A stretch of DNA of 64,000 nucleotides from Micromonospora nigra (GTDB lineage: Bacteria > Actinomycetota > Actinomycetes > Mycobacteriales > Micromonosporaceae): contig NZ_FMHT01000003.1 in assembly GCF_900091585.1 (NCBI RefSeq), positions 4,393,501 through 4,457,500 on the forward strand, given 5' to 3'. The translations under genes were made by a program, and so were the position numbers. This document shows, one piece after another, positions 1 through 10,527 of this stretch (its first letter is position 1; every line of letters starts with the position of its first letter). The notes beneath the pieces are model-generated. The model ran no database searches and was not told the origin of the DNA. It saw only the letters and a list, made by a program, of their open reading frames with translations.

Positions 1-1563
1 GACAGCGACGACATGGTGGCCCGGCTCGGTGGAGACGAGTTCGCCATCGTCAAGACCGACCTGGCCGACGTCGGCGAGGCCCGAGCGTTGGCTGACCGGG
101 TGGTCCGTGCGCTGGCCGCCCCGGTGCCGCTGGACGGGTTGCCGCTGGACGTCGGCGGCTCCATCGGGATCGCGTTGTTCCCCGACCACGGCGAGGACTT
201 CGCCACCCTCATGCGGCACGCCGACGTGGCAATGTACGACGCGAAGAACCGCGACGACACCGTCGCCGTCTACACCGCCGAGTCCGACCACAACTCCGCC
301 GAGCGGCTGGGGTTGCTGGCCGATCTGCGCCGGGTCCTGGAGTCCGGGCCGCCCACGGGCCGGGGTGGGCCGGCCCGGATCGGGGCGGTGGGCGGGGACG
401 GGGCAGCGCTGCCGGCGGTGCCGGGACTGCCGGGGGAGGCCCTGACGAGCGGCGGCGACGGGCTGCCGGGGGAGACCCTGACGAGCGGCAACGACGGGCT
501 GCCGGGTGGGGTGCGCGGCCGGCGGCGGTCGCCCGGACGACCGACGATCCGGTGGTGGCCACGCCGTCGGCAGTCGCCCGAGCCGGTCGACGACGAGCTG
601 ATCAGTCGGATCGTCACCGGAGCGGACCCGATCCGGCGGCGCACCGCGGCCGGGCGGGCCACCGAAGGGGCGGGCGTGGACCGGCGGGCCACCGAAGGGG
701 CGGGCATGGACCAGCGGGCCGCCGAAGGGGCGGGCGCGGCGGCGACGGAAGCAGTGGCAGCGGGCGCGGCGAGCGCCGACGCCGGTGAGATCACGATGTA
801 CTACCAGCCGCAGGTCGCCATCGCCACCGGCGAGGTGGTGGGCGTCGAGGCGCTGCTGCGCTGGTGGCATCCCGTGCGGGGCATGGTCGACCCGGGTGAG
901 CTGATCCAGGTGGCCGAGCAGAGCGCGGTGATGCGGCTGCTCACCCGGCGCGTCGTCGACGACGTGGTGGCGCAACTGGCGAAATGGTCGGCCGCCGGGA
1001 TCGCCCTGCGCGCCGCGCTCAACGTCAGCGTGCGCGACCTGCACGACGGCGAGATCGTCGACCACATCGCCGACCGGCTCACCCGCTACGGCGTACCTCC
1101 GCAGCGGCTGCAACTGGAGATCACCGAGGGGGCGCTGATGGCCGACCCCCGCCGGGTGCTGGCCACCATCTCCCGGTTGCACCGCATCGGCGTGGGCATC
1201 GCCCTGGACGACTTCGGCACCGGCTACTCCTCCCTCCAACACCTGCGGCGGCTGCCGCTGGCGGAGGTCAAGGTGGACCGTTCGTTCGTCCTCGGCATGG
1301 CCGACGACGCCGACGACGCCGCGATCGTCCGGTCGACGATCGAACTGGCGGGGGCGCTGGGGCTGCGGGTGGTCGCCGAGGGCGTCGAGGACGAGCGGAC
1401 CTGGCGGATGCTGCACGCCGCCGGCTGCGACGCGGCCCAGGGCTGGTTCTACGCGCGCCCGATGCCGGCGGACGAACTGGTGGGCTGGTTGGCCCGGTAC
1501 CGGCCGGTGCGCCCCCTGACCGCCCACGACGAACCGGACCTGCCCCGCCGCCACCCCCGCTGA
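1..1563 (+). CDS. GGDEF-EAL cyclic-di-GMP protein, 5' end cut by the window
   Basis: The frame is open from base 1, so the true start and any N-terminal sensor lie upstream. What remains begins inside a diguanylate cyclase domain with an intact GGDEF signature at residues 10-14 (counted from base 1). No RxxD inhibitory site precedes it, because the position of the Arg is an Asp. A linker of roughly 150 residues rich in Gly, Ala, Arg and Pro follows, containing two sets of short repeats. The C-terminal half is a full EAL phosphodiesterase domain: [41 protein letters not shown] and the QGWFYARPM tail. Both halves look catalytically competent, so the protein could make or break c-di-GMP. The gene ends in a GC hairpin before gatC. 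The family call is secure; net activity and input signal are unknown. Confidence 0.93.
   Translation, partial: DSDDMVARLGGDEFAIVKTDLADVGEARALADRVVRALAAPVPLDGLPLDVGGSIGIALFPDHGEDFATLMRHADVAMYDAKNRDDTVAVYTAESDHNSAERLGLLADLRRVLESGPPTGRGGPARIGAVGGDGAALPAVPGLPGEALTSGGDGLPGETLTSGNDGLPGGVRGRRRSPGRPTIRWWPRRRQSPEPVDDELISRIVTGADPIRRRTAAGRATEGAGVDRRATEGAGMDQRAAEGAGAAATEAVAAGAASADAGEITMYYQPQVAIATGEVVGVEALLRWWHPVRGMVDPGELIQVAEQSAVMRLLTRRVVDDVVAQLAKWSAAGIALRAALNVSVRDLHDGEIVDHIADRLTRYGVPPQRLQLEITEGALMADPRRVLATISRLHRIGVGIALDDFGTGYSSLQHLRRLPLAEVKVDRSFVLGMADDADDAAIVRSTIELAGALGLRVVAEGVEDERTWRMLHAAGCDAAQGWFYARPMPADELVGWLARYRPVRPLTAHDEPDLPRRHPR
427..744 (+). repeat. Short in-frame repeats in the GGDEF-EAL linker
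   Basis: Two repeat sets lie in the interdomain linker. The first (about 427-510) is a 36-base unit encoding GLPGE-x-LTSG-x-D, present about 2.3 times. The second (about 655-740) is a 30-base unit encoding RATEGAG-x-D-x, present about 2.7 times. Both periods are multiples of three, so copy-number change would only lengthen or shorten the linker. Confidence 0.8.
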
Positions 1564-1604
1564 GCCCTCCCGGTCGCCCCGGCCGTCCCGACCCGGGCAC
1601 GACA

Positions 1605-1623
1605 CCCCCGCAGGAGCGGGGGG
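1605..1623 (+). terminator. GC hairpin after the GGDEF-EAL gene
   Basis: CCCCCGC, a 4-base AGGA loop, then GCGGGGG gives a 7-bp perfect GC stem 42 bases after the stop codon. No U tract follows, which is common in actinobacteria. Probable intrinsic terminator separating this gene from gatCAB. Confidence 0.5.
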
Positions 1624-1740
1624 AGGGGGCAACGGCGGGGCGCGGACGGAGCAATAGACTCGCTGCGGTCACCGCGCGTCACGCTCCACCGGCCGCGGCC
1701 GGCCCACCCAGAACAGGACAGCCGACGAAGGGGGCACCGA

Positions 1741-2045
1741 TGGCCGCCATCTCCCGCGAGGAGGTCGCGCACCTCGCGCGACTGTCGCGGCTCGCCGTGA
1801 CGGAGGAGGAACTCGACACCTTCGCCGGCCAGCTCGACGTGATCCTCCAGGCGGTCGCCCAGGTCGGCGAGGTCACCGCCGCGGACATCCCGCCGACCTC
1901 GCACTCCGTGCCGCTGACCAACGTCCTGCGGGACGACGTCGTGGTGCCCGGCCTCGCCCCCGAGGAGGCCCTGTCGGGCGCACCCGACGCCGAGCAGCAG
2001 CGGTTCCGCGTCCCGCGGATCCTGGACGAGGATGTGGCATCGTGA
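1741..2045 (+). CDS. gatC: Asp-tRNA(Asn)/Glu-tRNA(Gln) amidotransferase subunit C
   Basis: This 101-residue protein matches GatC in size and pattern: an N-terminal helix starting [17 protein letters not shown], the [12 protein letters not shown] segment, and the C-terminal PTSHSVPL and FRVPRIL elements that wrap around GatA. In bacteria without GlnRS or AsnRS, GatCAB amidates Glu-tRNA(Gln) and Asp-tRNA(Asn); GatC is the small scaffold subunit. The ATG start is preceded by a GA-rich ribosome site (ACGAAGGGGGC). Its stop overlaps the GTG start of gatA by four bases (GTGA), which implies translational coupling. A TAGACT sequence at 1655-1660 could be the -10 of the operon promoter, but I see no convincing -35. 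Confidence 0.97.
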
Positions 2046-3517
2046 CTGACCTGACCAGGCTCACCGCCGTCGAGATCGCCGCGCTGGTGGCGGCGGGAGA
2101 GACCTCCGCCGTGGAGGTCACCCGGGCCCACCTCGACCGGATCGCCGAGGTCGACGACCGGGTGCACGCGTTCCTGCACGTCGACACCGACGGCGCGCTG
2201 GCCGCCGCCCGCGCGGTCGACGCCCGCCGCTCCGCCGGCGAGCCGCTCGGCCCCCTGGCCGGCGTGCCGGTGGCCGTGAAGGACGTGCTCACCACGAAGG
2301 GCGTGCCGACCACCGTCGGGTCGAGGATCCTGGAGGGCTGGCGCCCACCGTACGACTCGACGATCGTGCGGCGGCTGCGCGAGGCCGGCACGGTGATGCT
2401 CGGCAAGACGAACATGGACGAGTTCGCGATGGGCTCCTCCACGGAGTACTCGGCGTACGGGCCGAGCCGTAACCCGTGGGACACCGACCGCATCCCGGGC
2501 GGCTCCGGGGGCGGCAGCGCGGCGGCCCTGGCCGCGTACGAGGCCCCGCTGGCCATCGGCTCCGACACGGGCGGCTCGATCCGCCAGCCCGGCGCGGTCA
2601 CCGGCACGGTCGGCGCGAAGCCCACCTACGGCGGCACCTCCCGCTACGGCCTGGTGGCGTTCTCGTCCTCGCTGGACACTCCCGGCCCGTGTGCCCGGAC
2701 GGTGCTGGACGCCGCCCTGCTGCACGAGGTGATCGGCGGCCACGACCCGCGTGACTCCACGTCGATCCCGGCTCCGGTGCCGGGCGTGGTGGCCGCCGCG
2801 AAGCTCGGCGCGACCGGTGACCTGACGGGCGTTCGGCTCGGCATCGTCACCGAGTTCACCGGTGAGGGCGCCGAGCCGGGCGTCCTGGCCGCGTTCCGCG
2901 AGTCGGTGGACGCGCTGGCCAAGCTGGGTGCGGAGATCGTCGAGGTGTCCTGCCCGAACTTCACCTACGCCCTGCCGGCCTACTACCTGATCGCCCCGAG
3001 TGAGTGTTCCTCCAACCTGGCCCGGTTCGACGGCGTCCGGTTCGGCCTGCGGGTCGGCGACGACGGCAACCGGTCGCTGGAGGAGGTCATGTCGATGACC
3101 CGGGAGGCCGGCTTCGGCCCCGAGGTGAAGCGGCGCATCATGATCGGCACGTACGCGCTGTCGTCGGGTTACTACGACGCCTACTACGGGCAGGCGCAGA
3201 AGGTCCGCACGCTGATCACCCGGGACTTCACCGCCGCGTTCGAGCGGGTCGACGCGCTGATCTCGCCGACCACCCCGTCGGTGGCGTTCCCGCTGGGGGC
3301 GCGCACCGCCGACCCGTACCAGATGTACCTGGCCGACCTCTACACGATCCCGACGAACCTGTACGGCGGGCCGGGCATCTCGGTGCCGTGCGGGCTGTCC
3401 GACGGGCTCCCGGTCGGCCTGCAGGTCATGGCCCCGACGATGGCCGACGACCGGATGTACCGGGTCGCCGCCGCGCTGGAGAGCGCCGTCGGCACGTTCA
3501 CCCCACCGGCACTGTGA
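2042..3517 (+). CDS. gatA: Asp-tRNA(Asn)/Glu-tRNA(Gln) amidotransferase subunit A
   Basis: A 491-residue amidase-signature protein, the glutaminase subunit that releases ammonia for transamidation in the GatB active site. The Ser-cisSer-Lys triad is visible: Lys80 in VAVKDVL, Ser155 in the GGSGGGS stretch, and Ser179 in [10 protein letters not shown]. The C-terminal part carries the family's PTTPS and [11 protein letters not shown] motifs. Length is normal for GatA. The GTG start overlaps the gatC stop, and gatB follows after 13 bases, so the three genes form one operon. Nothing is unusual. Confidence 0.98.
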   Translation: MTDLTRLTAVEIAALVAAGETSAVEVTRAHLDRIAEVDDRVHAFLHVDTDGALAAARAVDARRSAGEPLGPLAGVPVAVKDVLTTKGVPTTVGSRILEGWRPPYDSTIVRRLREAGTVMLGKTNMDEFAMGSSTEYSAYGPSRNPWDTDRIPGGSGGGSAAALAAYEAPLAIGSDTGGSIRQPGAVTGTVGAKPTYGGTSRYGLVAFSSSLDTPGPCARTVLDAALLHEVIGGHDPRDSTSIPAPVPGVVAAAKLGATGDLTGVRLGIVTEFTGEGAEPGVLAAFRESVDALAKLGAEIVEVSCPNFTYALPAYYLIAPSECSSNLARFDGVRFGLRVGDDGNRSLEEVMSMTREAGFGPEVKRRIMIGTYALSSGYYDAYYGQAQKVRTLITRDFTAAFERVDALISPTTPSVAFPLGARTADPYQMYLADLYTIPTNLYGGPGISVPCGLSDGLPVGLQVMAPTMADDRMYRVAAALESAVGTFTPPAL

Positions 3518-3530
3518 GGCAGGAGCACCG

Positions 3531-5030
3531 ATGACCACGACACTGCCCGCGTACGAGGATGTCGTCGCGCGCTACGAGCCGGTGATCGGCCTGGAGACCC
3601 ACGTCGAGCTGGGCACGAACACCAAGATGTTCTGCGGCTGCCCGACCGACTTCGGCGGGGAGCCGAACACCCGGGTCTGCCCGGTCTGCCTGGGCCTGCC
3701 CGGCTCGTTGCCGGTGGCCAACAGGGCGGCCATCGAGGCGACGATCCGGATCGGCCTGGCGCTGAACTGCTCCATCGCGCAGTGGTGCCGGTTCGCCCGG
3801 AAGAACTACTTCTACCCCGACATGCCGAAGAACTTCCAGATCAGCCAGTACGACGAGCCGCTCTGCGTCGACGGCTACCTGGACGTCGAGGTGAACGGCG
3901 AACTGGTGCGGATCGGCATCGAGCGGGTGCACCTGGAGGAGGACACCGGCAAGACGCTGCACGTGGGTGGCGCGACCGGGCGGATCCACGGTGCGACGGA
4001 GTCGCTGGTGGACTACAACCGGGCCGGCATCCCGCTGGTCGAGATCGTCACCAAGCCGGTTCCCGGCACGGCCGCGCTGGCTCCGGAGGTGGCCCGCGCG
4101 TACGTCGCGGAGCTGCGGGACGTGATCCGGTCGCTGGGCGTGTCCGACGTGCGGATGGAGGAGGGGTCGCTGCGCTGCGACGTGAACACCTCCCTGAACC
4201 TGCCCGGCCAGGAGTGGGGCACCCGCACGGAGACGAAGAACGTCAACTCGCTGCGTTCGGTGGAGCGGGCGGTGCGTTCGGAGATGCTGCGCCAGGCGTC
4301 GGTGCTGGACGCGGGTGGCCGGATCACCCAGGAGACCCGGCACTTCCACGAGGACACGGGCGACACCACGCCGGGGCGGTCCAAGGAGACCGCGACCGAC
4401 TACCGGTACTTCCCGGAACCGGATCTGGTGCCGCTCGCACCGGACCCGGCGTGGGTGGCGGAGCTGAAGGCCGCCCTGCCGGAGCTGCCCCGGCTGCACC
4501 GTCGGCGGCTCCAGCAGGACTGGGGCCTGTCCGACCAGGACATGCAGTCGGTGCTCAACGCCGGCGCGGTGGAGCTGATCGAGGCCACGATCGCCGCGGG
4601 CGCGACCCCGGCGGCGGCCCGCAAGTGGTGGCTGGGCGAGTTGTCCCGCCGGGCCAACGAAGCCGGCGTGGAGCTGGCCGATGTCGGGGCCACCCCGGCG
4701 CAGGTCGCCGAGCTTCAGGGCCTGGTCGACGCCGGCAAGCTCAACGACAAGCTGGCCCGCGTCGTCCTGGAGGGCGTGGTGGCCGGTGAGGGCTCGCCCA
4801 CCGAGATCATGACCAACCGCAACCTGGAGGTCGTCTCGGACACCGGCGCGTTGACCGCCGCCGTGGACGAGGCGATCGCCGCGAACCCGGCCATCGCCGA
4901 CAAGGTGCGCAGCGGCAAGGTCGCCGCGGCGGGCGCGCTGGTCGGCGCGGTCATGAAGACCACCCGCGGCCAGGCCGACGCGAAGACCGTCCGTGAACTG
5001 ATCCTGGAGCGCCTCGGCGTCCAGGGCTGA
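3531..5030 (+). CDS. gatB: Asp-tRNA(Asn)/Glu-tRNA(Gln) amidotransferase subunit B
   Basis: A 499-residue kinase-like subunit that binds the mischarged tRNA, activates the aminoacyl side chain with ATP and accepts ammonia from GatA. The N-terminal [10 protein letters not shown] motif, a Cys cluster (Cys35, Cys37, Cys50, Cys53), the [14 protein letters not shown] motif and the EEDTGK motif are present. A C-terminal helical YqeY-like tail ends in [18 protein letters not shown]. The ATG follows a GGCAGGAG ribosome site. A hairpin directly after the stop suggests the gat operon ends here. Confidence 0.98.
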   Translation: MTTTLPAYEDVVARYEPVIGLETHVELGTNTKMFCGCPTDFGGEPNTRVCPVCLGLPGSLPVANRAAIEATIRIGLALNCSIAQWCRFARKNYFYPDMPKNFQISQYDEPLCVDGYLDVEVNGELVRIGIERVHLEEDTGKTLHVGGATGRIHGATESLVDYNRAGIPLVEIVTKPVPGTAALAPEVARAYVAELRDVIRSLGVSDVRMEEGSLRCDVNTSLNLPGQEWGTRTETKNVNSLRSVERAVRSEMLRQASVLDAGGRITQETRHFHEDTGDTTPGRSKETATDYRYFPEPDLVPLAPDPAWVAELKAALPELPRLHRRRLQQDWGLSDQDMQSVLNAGAVELIEATIAAGATPAAARKWWLGELSRRANEAGVELADVGATPAQVAELQGLVDAGKLNDKLARVVLEGVVAGEGSPTEIMTNRNLEVVSDTGALTAAVDEAIAANPAIADKVRSGKVAAAGALVGAVMKTTRGQADAKTVRELILERLGVQG

Positions 5031-5038
5031 GCCCCGCC

Positions 5039-5073
5039 GGAAGGCCGTCGCCGTGATCCGGTGGCGGCCTTCC
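5039..5073 (+). terminator. Hairpin after gatB
   Basis: GGAAGGCCG at 5039-5047 pairs perfectly with CGGCCTTCC at 5065-5073. The stem is partly extended inward, and the pattern is typical of a transcription terminator just after the last gat gene. No U run follows. Confidence 0.6.
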
Positions 5074-5141
5074 GTCGAGTACGCGCACACCCCGCGCACC
5101 CCGATGGAGGGCGTCAACGGCGACGCCCGGATGGAGTCACC

Positions 5142-7499
5142 GTGAACCAGCACGACCTCGACGTCCTCGACGAGATCCAACGGCGGGTGCTCTGGCTCGC
5201 CACCCGCATCGTGGACGCGGCCAACCACGACCGGGACACGGGCGACGGGGTGAAGGTCGGTGGGCACCAGGCGTCCAGCGCCTCCCTGGTCACCGCGATG
5301 ACGGCGCTGTGGTTCGCGCACCTCGACGCCGAGGACCGGGTCGCGGTGAAGCCGCACGCCTCCCCGGTGTTCCACGCCATCCAGTACCTGCTGGGCAGGC
5401 TGGACCGGTCGTACCTGTCGAGGCTGCGCGACCGGGGCGGTCTCCAGTCGTACCCGTCGCGGACGAAGGATCCGGACGAGGTCGACTTCTCGACGGGCTC
5501 CGTGGGCCTGGGTGCCGCCGCGCCGCTGTTCGCCGCCGCCACCCGGCGCTACGTCGACGCGCACTTCGGCGCGCGGCCCCGTTCCCGGTTCGTGGCGCTG
5601 ATCGGCGACGCCGAACTGGACGAGGGCAACATCTGGGAGGCCGTGGCCGATCCGGCGACCACGGGTCTGGGCTCCGTGATGTGGTTGGTCGACTTCAACC
5701 GCCAGTCGCTGGACCGGGTCGTTCCCGGCATCCGCATCGACCAGTGGCGCGGCCAGTTCGAGGCCGCCGGCTGGCATGTCGTGGAGGTCAAGTACGGCCG
5801 CCGGCTCGCCGAGGCGTACGCCCGGCCGGGCGGTGACGTGCTGCGTACCTGGATCGACCGGATGCCCAACGAGCAGTACCAGTCGCTGTTCGGCCTGGCC
5901 GGTGCCGACCTGCGCAAGCAGTTCCTCGACGGCGCGCCGGACGAGGTGGCGGCGTTCGTCGCGAGCGTGCCGGACGACGAGCTGGGGCCGCTGGTCACCG
6001 ACCTGGGCGGGCACGACCTGGCGGCGATGCTCGACGCGTACGCCCAGTGTGACGCGGTCACCGACCGGCCGAGTGTGGTGTTCGCGTACACCGTCAAGGG
6101 TTGGGGTCTGCCGATCGCCGGCAATCCGCGCAACCACTCGGCGCTGCTGACCCGACCGCAGGTCGACGCCCTGCGGGCGGCGCACGGCCTGACCGCCGAG
6201 ACCGAGTGGGATCGGCTCGACCCGGCCACCCCGGCCGGCATCCGGGCCGGCGAGCGCCGGGAGGCGCTGTCCCGCGCGCCCCGCGAGCGGGCGCTGGGGG
6301 TCACCGTTCCGGAGACCACGAGGGTACGCACGAACAAGCCGATCTCCACCCAGGAGGTCTTCGGGCGGGTGCTCGTCGAGCTGGCCCGCGACCCGCAGGT
6401 GGGCCGCTACCTGGTGACCACCGCCCCCGACGTGGCGACGTCCACGAACCTGGCCGGCTTCATCAACAAGACGGGTGTGTTCGCCCCGACGGCGCAGCGG
6501 TCCTGGTCGGAGGATCGGATGCTGCGCTGGACGGAGAGCCCCTCGGGGCAGCACATCGAGCTGGGCATCTCGGAGATGAACCTGTTCCTGCTGCTGGGGC
6601 AGCTCGGCCTGGCCTGGGACCTGTCGGGTCAACCGCTGCTGCCGGTCGGCACGGTCTACGACCCGTTCGTGCTGCGTGGGCTGGACGCGTTCCTGTACGG
6701 CACCTATTCCGGGTCCCGCTTCGTGGTGGCCGGTACCCCGTCGGGCATCACCCTCGCCCCGGAGGGCGGCGCACACCAGTCCACCATCACCGCCAGCGTG
6801 GGGCTGGAACTGCCCGGGGTGACCTTCTGCGAACCCGCGTACGCGGCCAGCCTGGACTGGCTGCTCTGCGACGCCCTGGGCCAGATCGCGCAGGGAGCGG
6901 CCCCGGCGGCGACGGCCGCGCCGGCCGAGGACGGGGCGTACTACTTCCGGCTCAGCACCCGCCCGCTCGACCAGGCGCCGTTCGAGGCGGCCCGCGCCCG
7001 GCTCGGCGACGCGGTGCTGCGCCGGCAGGTGGTGGCCGGGGCGTACCGGCTGGTGGATGCGCACCAGGCGTACCCGGATCTGGTCGACGCGCCGGTGGTG
7101 CAGTTGGCCGCCTCGGGGGCGGTGCTGCCGGAGGTGCTCGCCGCGGCGGCGGAGCTGGCCGAGGAGGGCGTGGCCGCGCACGTGGTGGACGTGACCAGCC
7201 TGGAACGGCTCTACCGGGCCTGGCAGCGCACCCTGCGTCAGGGGGTCCGCACCGCGACTGTGCCGAGCGTGCCGGGCGCGCTGCGCTCGGCCTTCGCCGA
7301 CCGGGTGCCGGTGGTGACGGTGCACGACGCGGCGTCCCATGCGATGGCCTGGCTGGGATCGGCGGTGGGTGCCCCGGCGGTGCCGCTCGGGGTGGACGAG
7401 TTCGGTCAGTCCGGCAGCGTCCGCGACCTGTACGAGCTGCACGACCTGCTGCCCGGCAGCATCGTCAACGCCGCCCTCGCGGCCCTCGCCCTGCGCTGA
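5142..7499 (+). CDS. Transketolase-like ThDP enzyme related to homodimeric pyruvate dehydrogenase E1
   Basis: A 785-residue thiamine-diphosphate enzyme. The N-terminal half has the E1-type segment GDAELDEGNIWEA (about residue 155), followed by a DFNRQSLD stretch matching the metal/ThDP-binding half-motif of AceE-like proteins rather than true transketolases. KVGGHQASSASL and ASPVFHAIQYL also fit this group. The second half carries the pyrimidine-binding domain (HIELGISEMNLFLLLGQLG) and a transketolase C-terminal domain. At about 785 residues it is roughly 100 shorter than AceE. It could be a 2-oxoacid dehydrogenase E1 variant or a transketolase-like enzyme of unknown substrate; no E2 or E3 gene is next to it. 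I chose the GTG at 5142, preceded by a TGGAGT ribosome site, over an upstream start that overlaps the gatB terminator. Confidence 0.8.
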   Translation: MNQHDLDVLDEIQRRVLWLATRIVDAANHDRDTGDGVKVGGHQASSASLVTAMTALWFAHLDAEDRVAVKPHASPVFHAIQYLLGRLDRSYLSRLRDRGGLQSYPSRTKDPDEVDFSTGSVGLGAAAPLFAAATRRYVDAHFGARPRSRFVALIGDAELDEGNIWEAVADPATTGLGSVMWLVDFNRQSLDRVVPGIRIDQWRGQFEAAGWHVVEVKYGRRLAEAYARPGGDVLRTWIDRMPNEQYQSLFGLAGADLRKQFLDGAPDEVAAFVASVPDDELGPLVTDLGGHDLAAMLDAYAQCDAVTDRPSVVFAYTVKGWGLPIAGNPRNHSALLTRPQVDALRAAHGLTAETEWDRLDPATPAGIRAGERREALSRAPRERALGVTVPETTRVRTNKPISTQEVFGRVLVELARDPQVGRYLVTTAPDVATSTNLAGFINKTGVFAPTAQRSWSEDRMLRWTESPSGQHIELGISEMNLFLLLGQLGLAWDLSGQPLLPVGTVYDPFVLRGLDAFLYGTYSGSRFVVAGTPSGITLAPEGGAHQSTITASVGLELPGVTFCEPAYAASLDWLLCDALGQIAQGAAPAATAAPAEDGAYYFRLSTRPLDQAPFEAARARLGDAVLRRQVVAGAYRLVDAHQAYPDLVDAPVVQLAASGAVLPEVLAAAAELAEEGVAAHVVDVTSLERLYRAWQRTLRQGVRTATVPSVPGALRSAFADRVPVVTVHDAASHAMAWLGSAVGAPAVPLGVDEFGQSGSVRDLYELHDLLPGSIVNAALAALALR

Positions 7500-7520
7500 G
7501 CCGCCCGCCGACGCCAGCCG

Positions 7521-9188
7521 TCAGCCGGTCGGGGTGGGGCCGGCGGCGGTGCCGGCGGGGGTGGGTGCGGTGGGGACCGGGGTGCCCGGGGTCGGGGTGA
7601 CCGGCGTCGGCAGGGCCGGCCCGCGCGTCGGGGTGGGGGTCACCGGGGCCGACGGACCCTCCGCCGGCTGCTCGATGACGCTCCGCTCCAGGTTCACCTG
7701 GGCCCGGCCGGTGCCGCCGACGGTGATGTCGTCGTAGGCCTGGAGCATCCGCTCCTCGTCGAAGTAGAGCACGGTCATCGACAGCGGCGTGGGCTCCTCG
7801 CCCTCCAGCCCGCGCAGCCCCGCCCCGCCGGTGGAGCCCTGCACCATCAGGGTGGTGGGCTGCTGGCCGGCCACCGCCGGCAGCTTCGAGACGACCCGCT
7901 TGTGGGTGTGCCCGGCCAGCACCAGCGGGCTGGCGCCGGACAGCGGGCCGGCGGAGGCGGGGTCGTGCACCAGCGCGATGTCGATCTCGCGGGGCGCCTT
8001 GCGGATCGTCGCCGACAGCGTCTCGCCGGTGGTGATCAGGTCGTTGACCGTGGGGGAGGTGAGGCCGCCGGTCGCCGGTGAGGTGCTCTTGTCCGGCGTG
8101 AAGCGGGGGTCGCCGATGCCGGCGATGGTCAACCCGGCGACGGTGGTGGTCGAGTCGTTCAGCACGATCGCGTTCGGCTGCCGGGCCACCGCCGCGGCGG
8201 TCCGCTCGGAGTCGTGGTTGCCCCGGATGTAGACGTACGGCACCTTCAGCAGGCTGATCGAGCCGACGTACGACGCCTCCGGCTCGCTGCCCCAGTCGGT
8301 GATGTCTCCGGTGTCGATGACCACGTCGATGCCGAACTGCTGCACCACGGTGCGGATGACCTGCCAGCCCGCCGGGTTCAGGTGCATGTCGGAGACGTGC
8401 AGCACCCGGGTCGTGCCGGGCTCCGGCTCGTAGACCGGCAGCGTCGAGACGGTGGTGTAGAGCTGGCTGACGTTGCCGACGATGCGCTGGAGCTGCTCCG
8501 CGTACTTCGTGTAGTCATTGGCGATCTTGCGGGCGTCGCCGACGATGGCCGGAGCGTTGACCAGCAACCCCTCGTAGCGCGGCTCCTCGATGGCCTGCGG
8601 TCGCAGCGTCGCCACCGCGGTGCCGAGGCTGCCGGCGGTGACCGTGAAGGCGAGCGCCCCCGCCCAGGCCGCCCGGCGGGTGTCCCGGAAGACCAGCAGC
8701 GCCAGCAGGAGGGTGGCCAGCACGGCGGCGCCGAGCGTCCGCAGGCCCAGCCGGAACACGCCCTCCCGGACGTCCGCGACGGCCGACTGGCTGGCCCGGT
8801 TGAGGTTCGCCGGGTCGCCCAGCAGCGCCTGGGTGCGGCCCTGGTCGAGCGCTCCCAGCTCCACCGTCAGGTGGGTGGGCCCGTCATGGCTGTCGAGCAG
8901 CAGCGCACCCAACGGCGGAATGTCGATCGTGGTGCCGCCGCTGGCCGAGGGGGCGACCCGCAGGTCCGCCCGGAACGGCCCGATGTCGGTGCTCACCGAC
9001 CCGCCCGCGAACACCCCCGCCACCACACCGGCCACGGTGACCGCCAGCACGGCCAGCGTCACACCGACCCGGCGCGCGGCCCGGCCACGGCTCACCGTCC
9101 GCAGGCGGCCGATGAAACGACGGACACGACCGCCCGGCGGGACGACCCCGCCCGCGGGGTGGCGCTGCTCGTTGTCCTTGCCATCCAT
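7521..9188 (-). CDS. Membrane-anchored metallophosphoesterase
   Basis: A 555-residue calcineurin-like phosphoesterase. An N-terminal transmembrane segment near residues 40-62 and two more hydrophobic stretches (about 165-205) place it in the membrane, with the catalytic domain in the second half. All five metal-site blocks are visible: SDMHLN, DTGDITDWG, RGNHDSE, VHDP and GHTHKR. The last 60 residues are a Pro/Thr-rich tail with repeated PTP units, probably a spacer or cell-wall region. I start at the ATG at 9188 because the upstream extension looks non-coding. The substrate is unknown; the family includes nucleotide, lipid and phosphodiester hydrolases. Confidence 0.85.
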   Translation of the reverse strand: MDGKDNEQRHPAGGVVPPGGRVRRFIGRLRTVSRGRAARRVGVTLAVLAVTVAGVVAGVFAGGSVSTDIGPFRADLRVAPSASGGTTIDIPPLGALLLDSHDGPTHLTVELGALDQGRTQALLGDPANLNRASQSAVADVREGVFRLGLRTLGAAVLATLLLALLVFRDTRRAAWAGALAFTVTAGSLGTAVATLRPQAIEEPRYEGLLVNAPAIVGDARKIANDYTKYAEQLQRIVGNVSQLYTTVSTLPVYEPEPGTTRVLHVSDMHLNPAGWQVIRTVVQQFGIDVVIDTGDITDWGSEPEASYVGSISLLKVPYVYIRGNHDSERTAAAVARQPNAIVLNDSTTTVAGLTIAGIGDPRFTPDKSTSPATGGLTSPTVNDLITTGETLSATIRKAPREIDIALVHDPASAGPLSGASPLVLAGHTHKRVVSKLPAVAGQQPTTLMVQGSTGGAGLRGLEGEEPTPLSMTVLYFDEERMLQAYDDITVGGTGRAQVNLERSVIEQPAEGPSAPVTPTPTRGPALPTPVTPTPGTPVPTAPTPAGTAAGPTPTG

Positions 9189-9270
9189 GGTGAGTTTCTG
9201 ACCTGCCCCTAGAAGGATCTTGGCAAACCTGTCCCGTGCAGTGTGCCCTGCCGGACCTGACCGACGCGGG

Positions 9271-10437
9271 TCAGCTCCGACCGGCACCGCCGTCGGCGAA
9301 GACCAGACGCAGCAGCCGGTCGTCCTCGGGCGCCGGTCGGCCCCGCCCGTCGTGGTTGGAGGTGCCGACCCACAGCGAGCCGTCCGGCGCGGCGGCCACC
9401 GCGCGCAGCCGCCCGTACCGTTCGGTCAGCAGGTCGCGCGGCTGACCCAGCACCGTACCCGTGTCGGTCAGCTCGACCAGCCAGAGCCGTTGGCCGCGCA
9501 GGCACGCGGTGACCAGCAGACGGTCGACCGCCGCGAGGCCCGAGCAGGACGCCTCATCCGTGCGCCACTGGACGATCGGGTTGACGAACCGCTTGTCGTC
9601 ACCGCGCCCCTCCACCTCCGGCCAGCCGTAGTTGCTGCCCTTGGTGATCTGGTTGATCTCGTCCCAGGTGTTCTGGCCGAACTCGACGGCGTACATCCGG
9701 TTGCCGGGATCCCAGGTGAAACCCTGCACGTTGCGGTGGCCCAGCGACCAGACCGGGGAGTCCGGGAAGGGGTTGCCCGGGGCCGGCCTGCCCTCGGCCG
9801 TGATCCGCAGGATCTTGCCACCGAGGCTCCTGACGTCCTGCGACTTGTCGGTGTCGCCGGCGTCACCGGTGCTGGCGTACAGCTGCCCGTCGGGGCCGAA
9901 CCCCAGCCCGCCGCCGTTGTGGATGCCCGCCTTCGGGATGCCGGTCAGGATCGGGGTGGGCGGCTCGCCCAGCCGCAGCCGGGCGATCCGGTTGTCCCGT
10001 TCCGCCGTGTAGTAGACGAAGACCGTCTGATCCTGCTCGTAACGCGGGGAGACGGCGATTCCCATCAGCCCGCCCTCGCCGGCCGCCACCACCTCGTCGA
10101 TGGTCTGCACCTCGGTGACCTTCAGCCCGTCGGGCCCCGACTCGGGGCCGACCCGCAGGATGCGGCCGCTGTTGCGTTCGGTGACCAGCGCGCCGCCGTC
10201 GGGCAGGAAGTCGAGCCCCCAGGGCACCCGCAGCCCCTGGGCCAGCACGGTGGTGACGACCCCCTGGCCGGGGCCGCCGCTGGCGGTCGCCGAGGGGGTC
10301 GGCAGATTGGGCGGTTGCCCGGCGGGATCCGGCTGCGGCTCGCCGAAGCTGCATCCGGCCAACAGCAGCGCCGCGCAGGACGCCGCGAGGGCCGACCGCA
10401 GGCGGCGGGTGCGGGGGTACGGGAGACGGGCGCTCAC
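9271..10437 (-). CDS. PQQ-dependent sugar dehydrogenase (glucose/sorbosone dehydrogenase family) lipoprotein
   Basis: A 388-residue beta-propeller enzyme of the GSDH family, exported as a lipoprotein. The signal peptide ends in LLLAGCS, with Cys29 as the lipidated residue when translation begins at the GTG at 10437. Family motifs include [61 protein letters not shown] and [11 protein letters not shown]. Such proteins oxidise aldoses or related alcohols, usually with PQQ; whether this one binds PQQ cannot be told from sequence alone. It lies 82 bases upstream of the metallophosphoesterase on the same strand, possibly co-transcribed. Confidence 0.87.
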   Translation of the reverse strand: MSARLPYPRTRRLRSALAASCAALLLAGCSFGEPQPDPAGQPPNLPTPSATASGGPGQGVVTTVLAQGLRVPWGLDFLPDGGALVTERNSGRILRVGPESGPDGLKVTEVQTIDEVVAAGEGGLMGIAVSPRYEQDQTVFVYYTAERDNRIARLRLGEPPTPILTGIPKAGIHNGGGLGFGPDGQLYASTGDAGDTDKSQDVRSLGGKILRITAEGRPAPGNPFPDSPVWSLGHRNVQGFTWDPGNRMYAVEFGQNTWDEINQITKGSNYGWPEVEGRGDDKRFVNPIVQWRTDEASCSGLAAVDRLLVTACLRGQRLWLVELTDTGTVLGQPRDLLTERYGRLRAVAAAPDGSLWVGTSNHDGRGRPAPEDDRLLRLVFADGGAGRS

Positions 10438-10527
10438 CCGGCCCAGGGTAGCCCGCGTACATGACGGTTTGCGCACGACGGATCGGCGGGCGAGCCGCGG
10501 GGCTGACCCGGGTCGGCCGGGGGCCAC

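Noticed and set aside
1655..1660. TAGACT as the gat promoter
   Set aside because: No -35 element at a suitable distance, so it is mentioned under gatC only.
3498..7442. A 1314-codon open frame on the minus strand across gatB and the ThDP enzyme
   Set aside because: It is the complement of two well-supported genes, is Arg/Gln/His/Gly-rich with no domain, and results from high GC in the third codon position.
5142..7499. DXS (1-deoxyxylulose-5-phosphate synthase) or standard transketolase
   Set aside because: The GDAELDEGNIWEA block and domain order follow the homodimeric pyruvate dehydrogenase E1 group instead.
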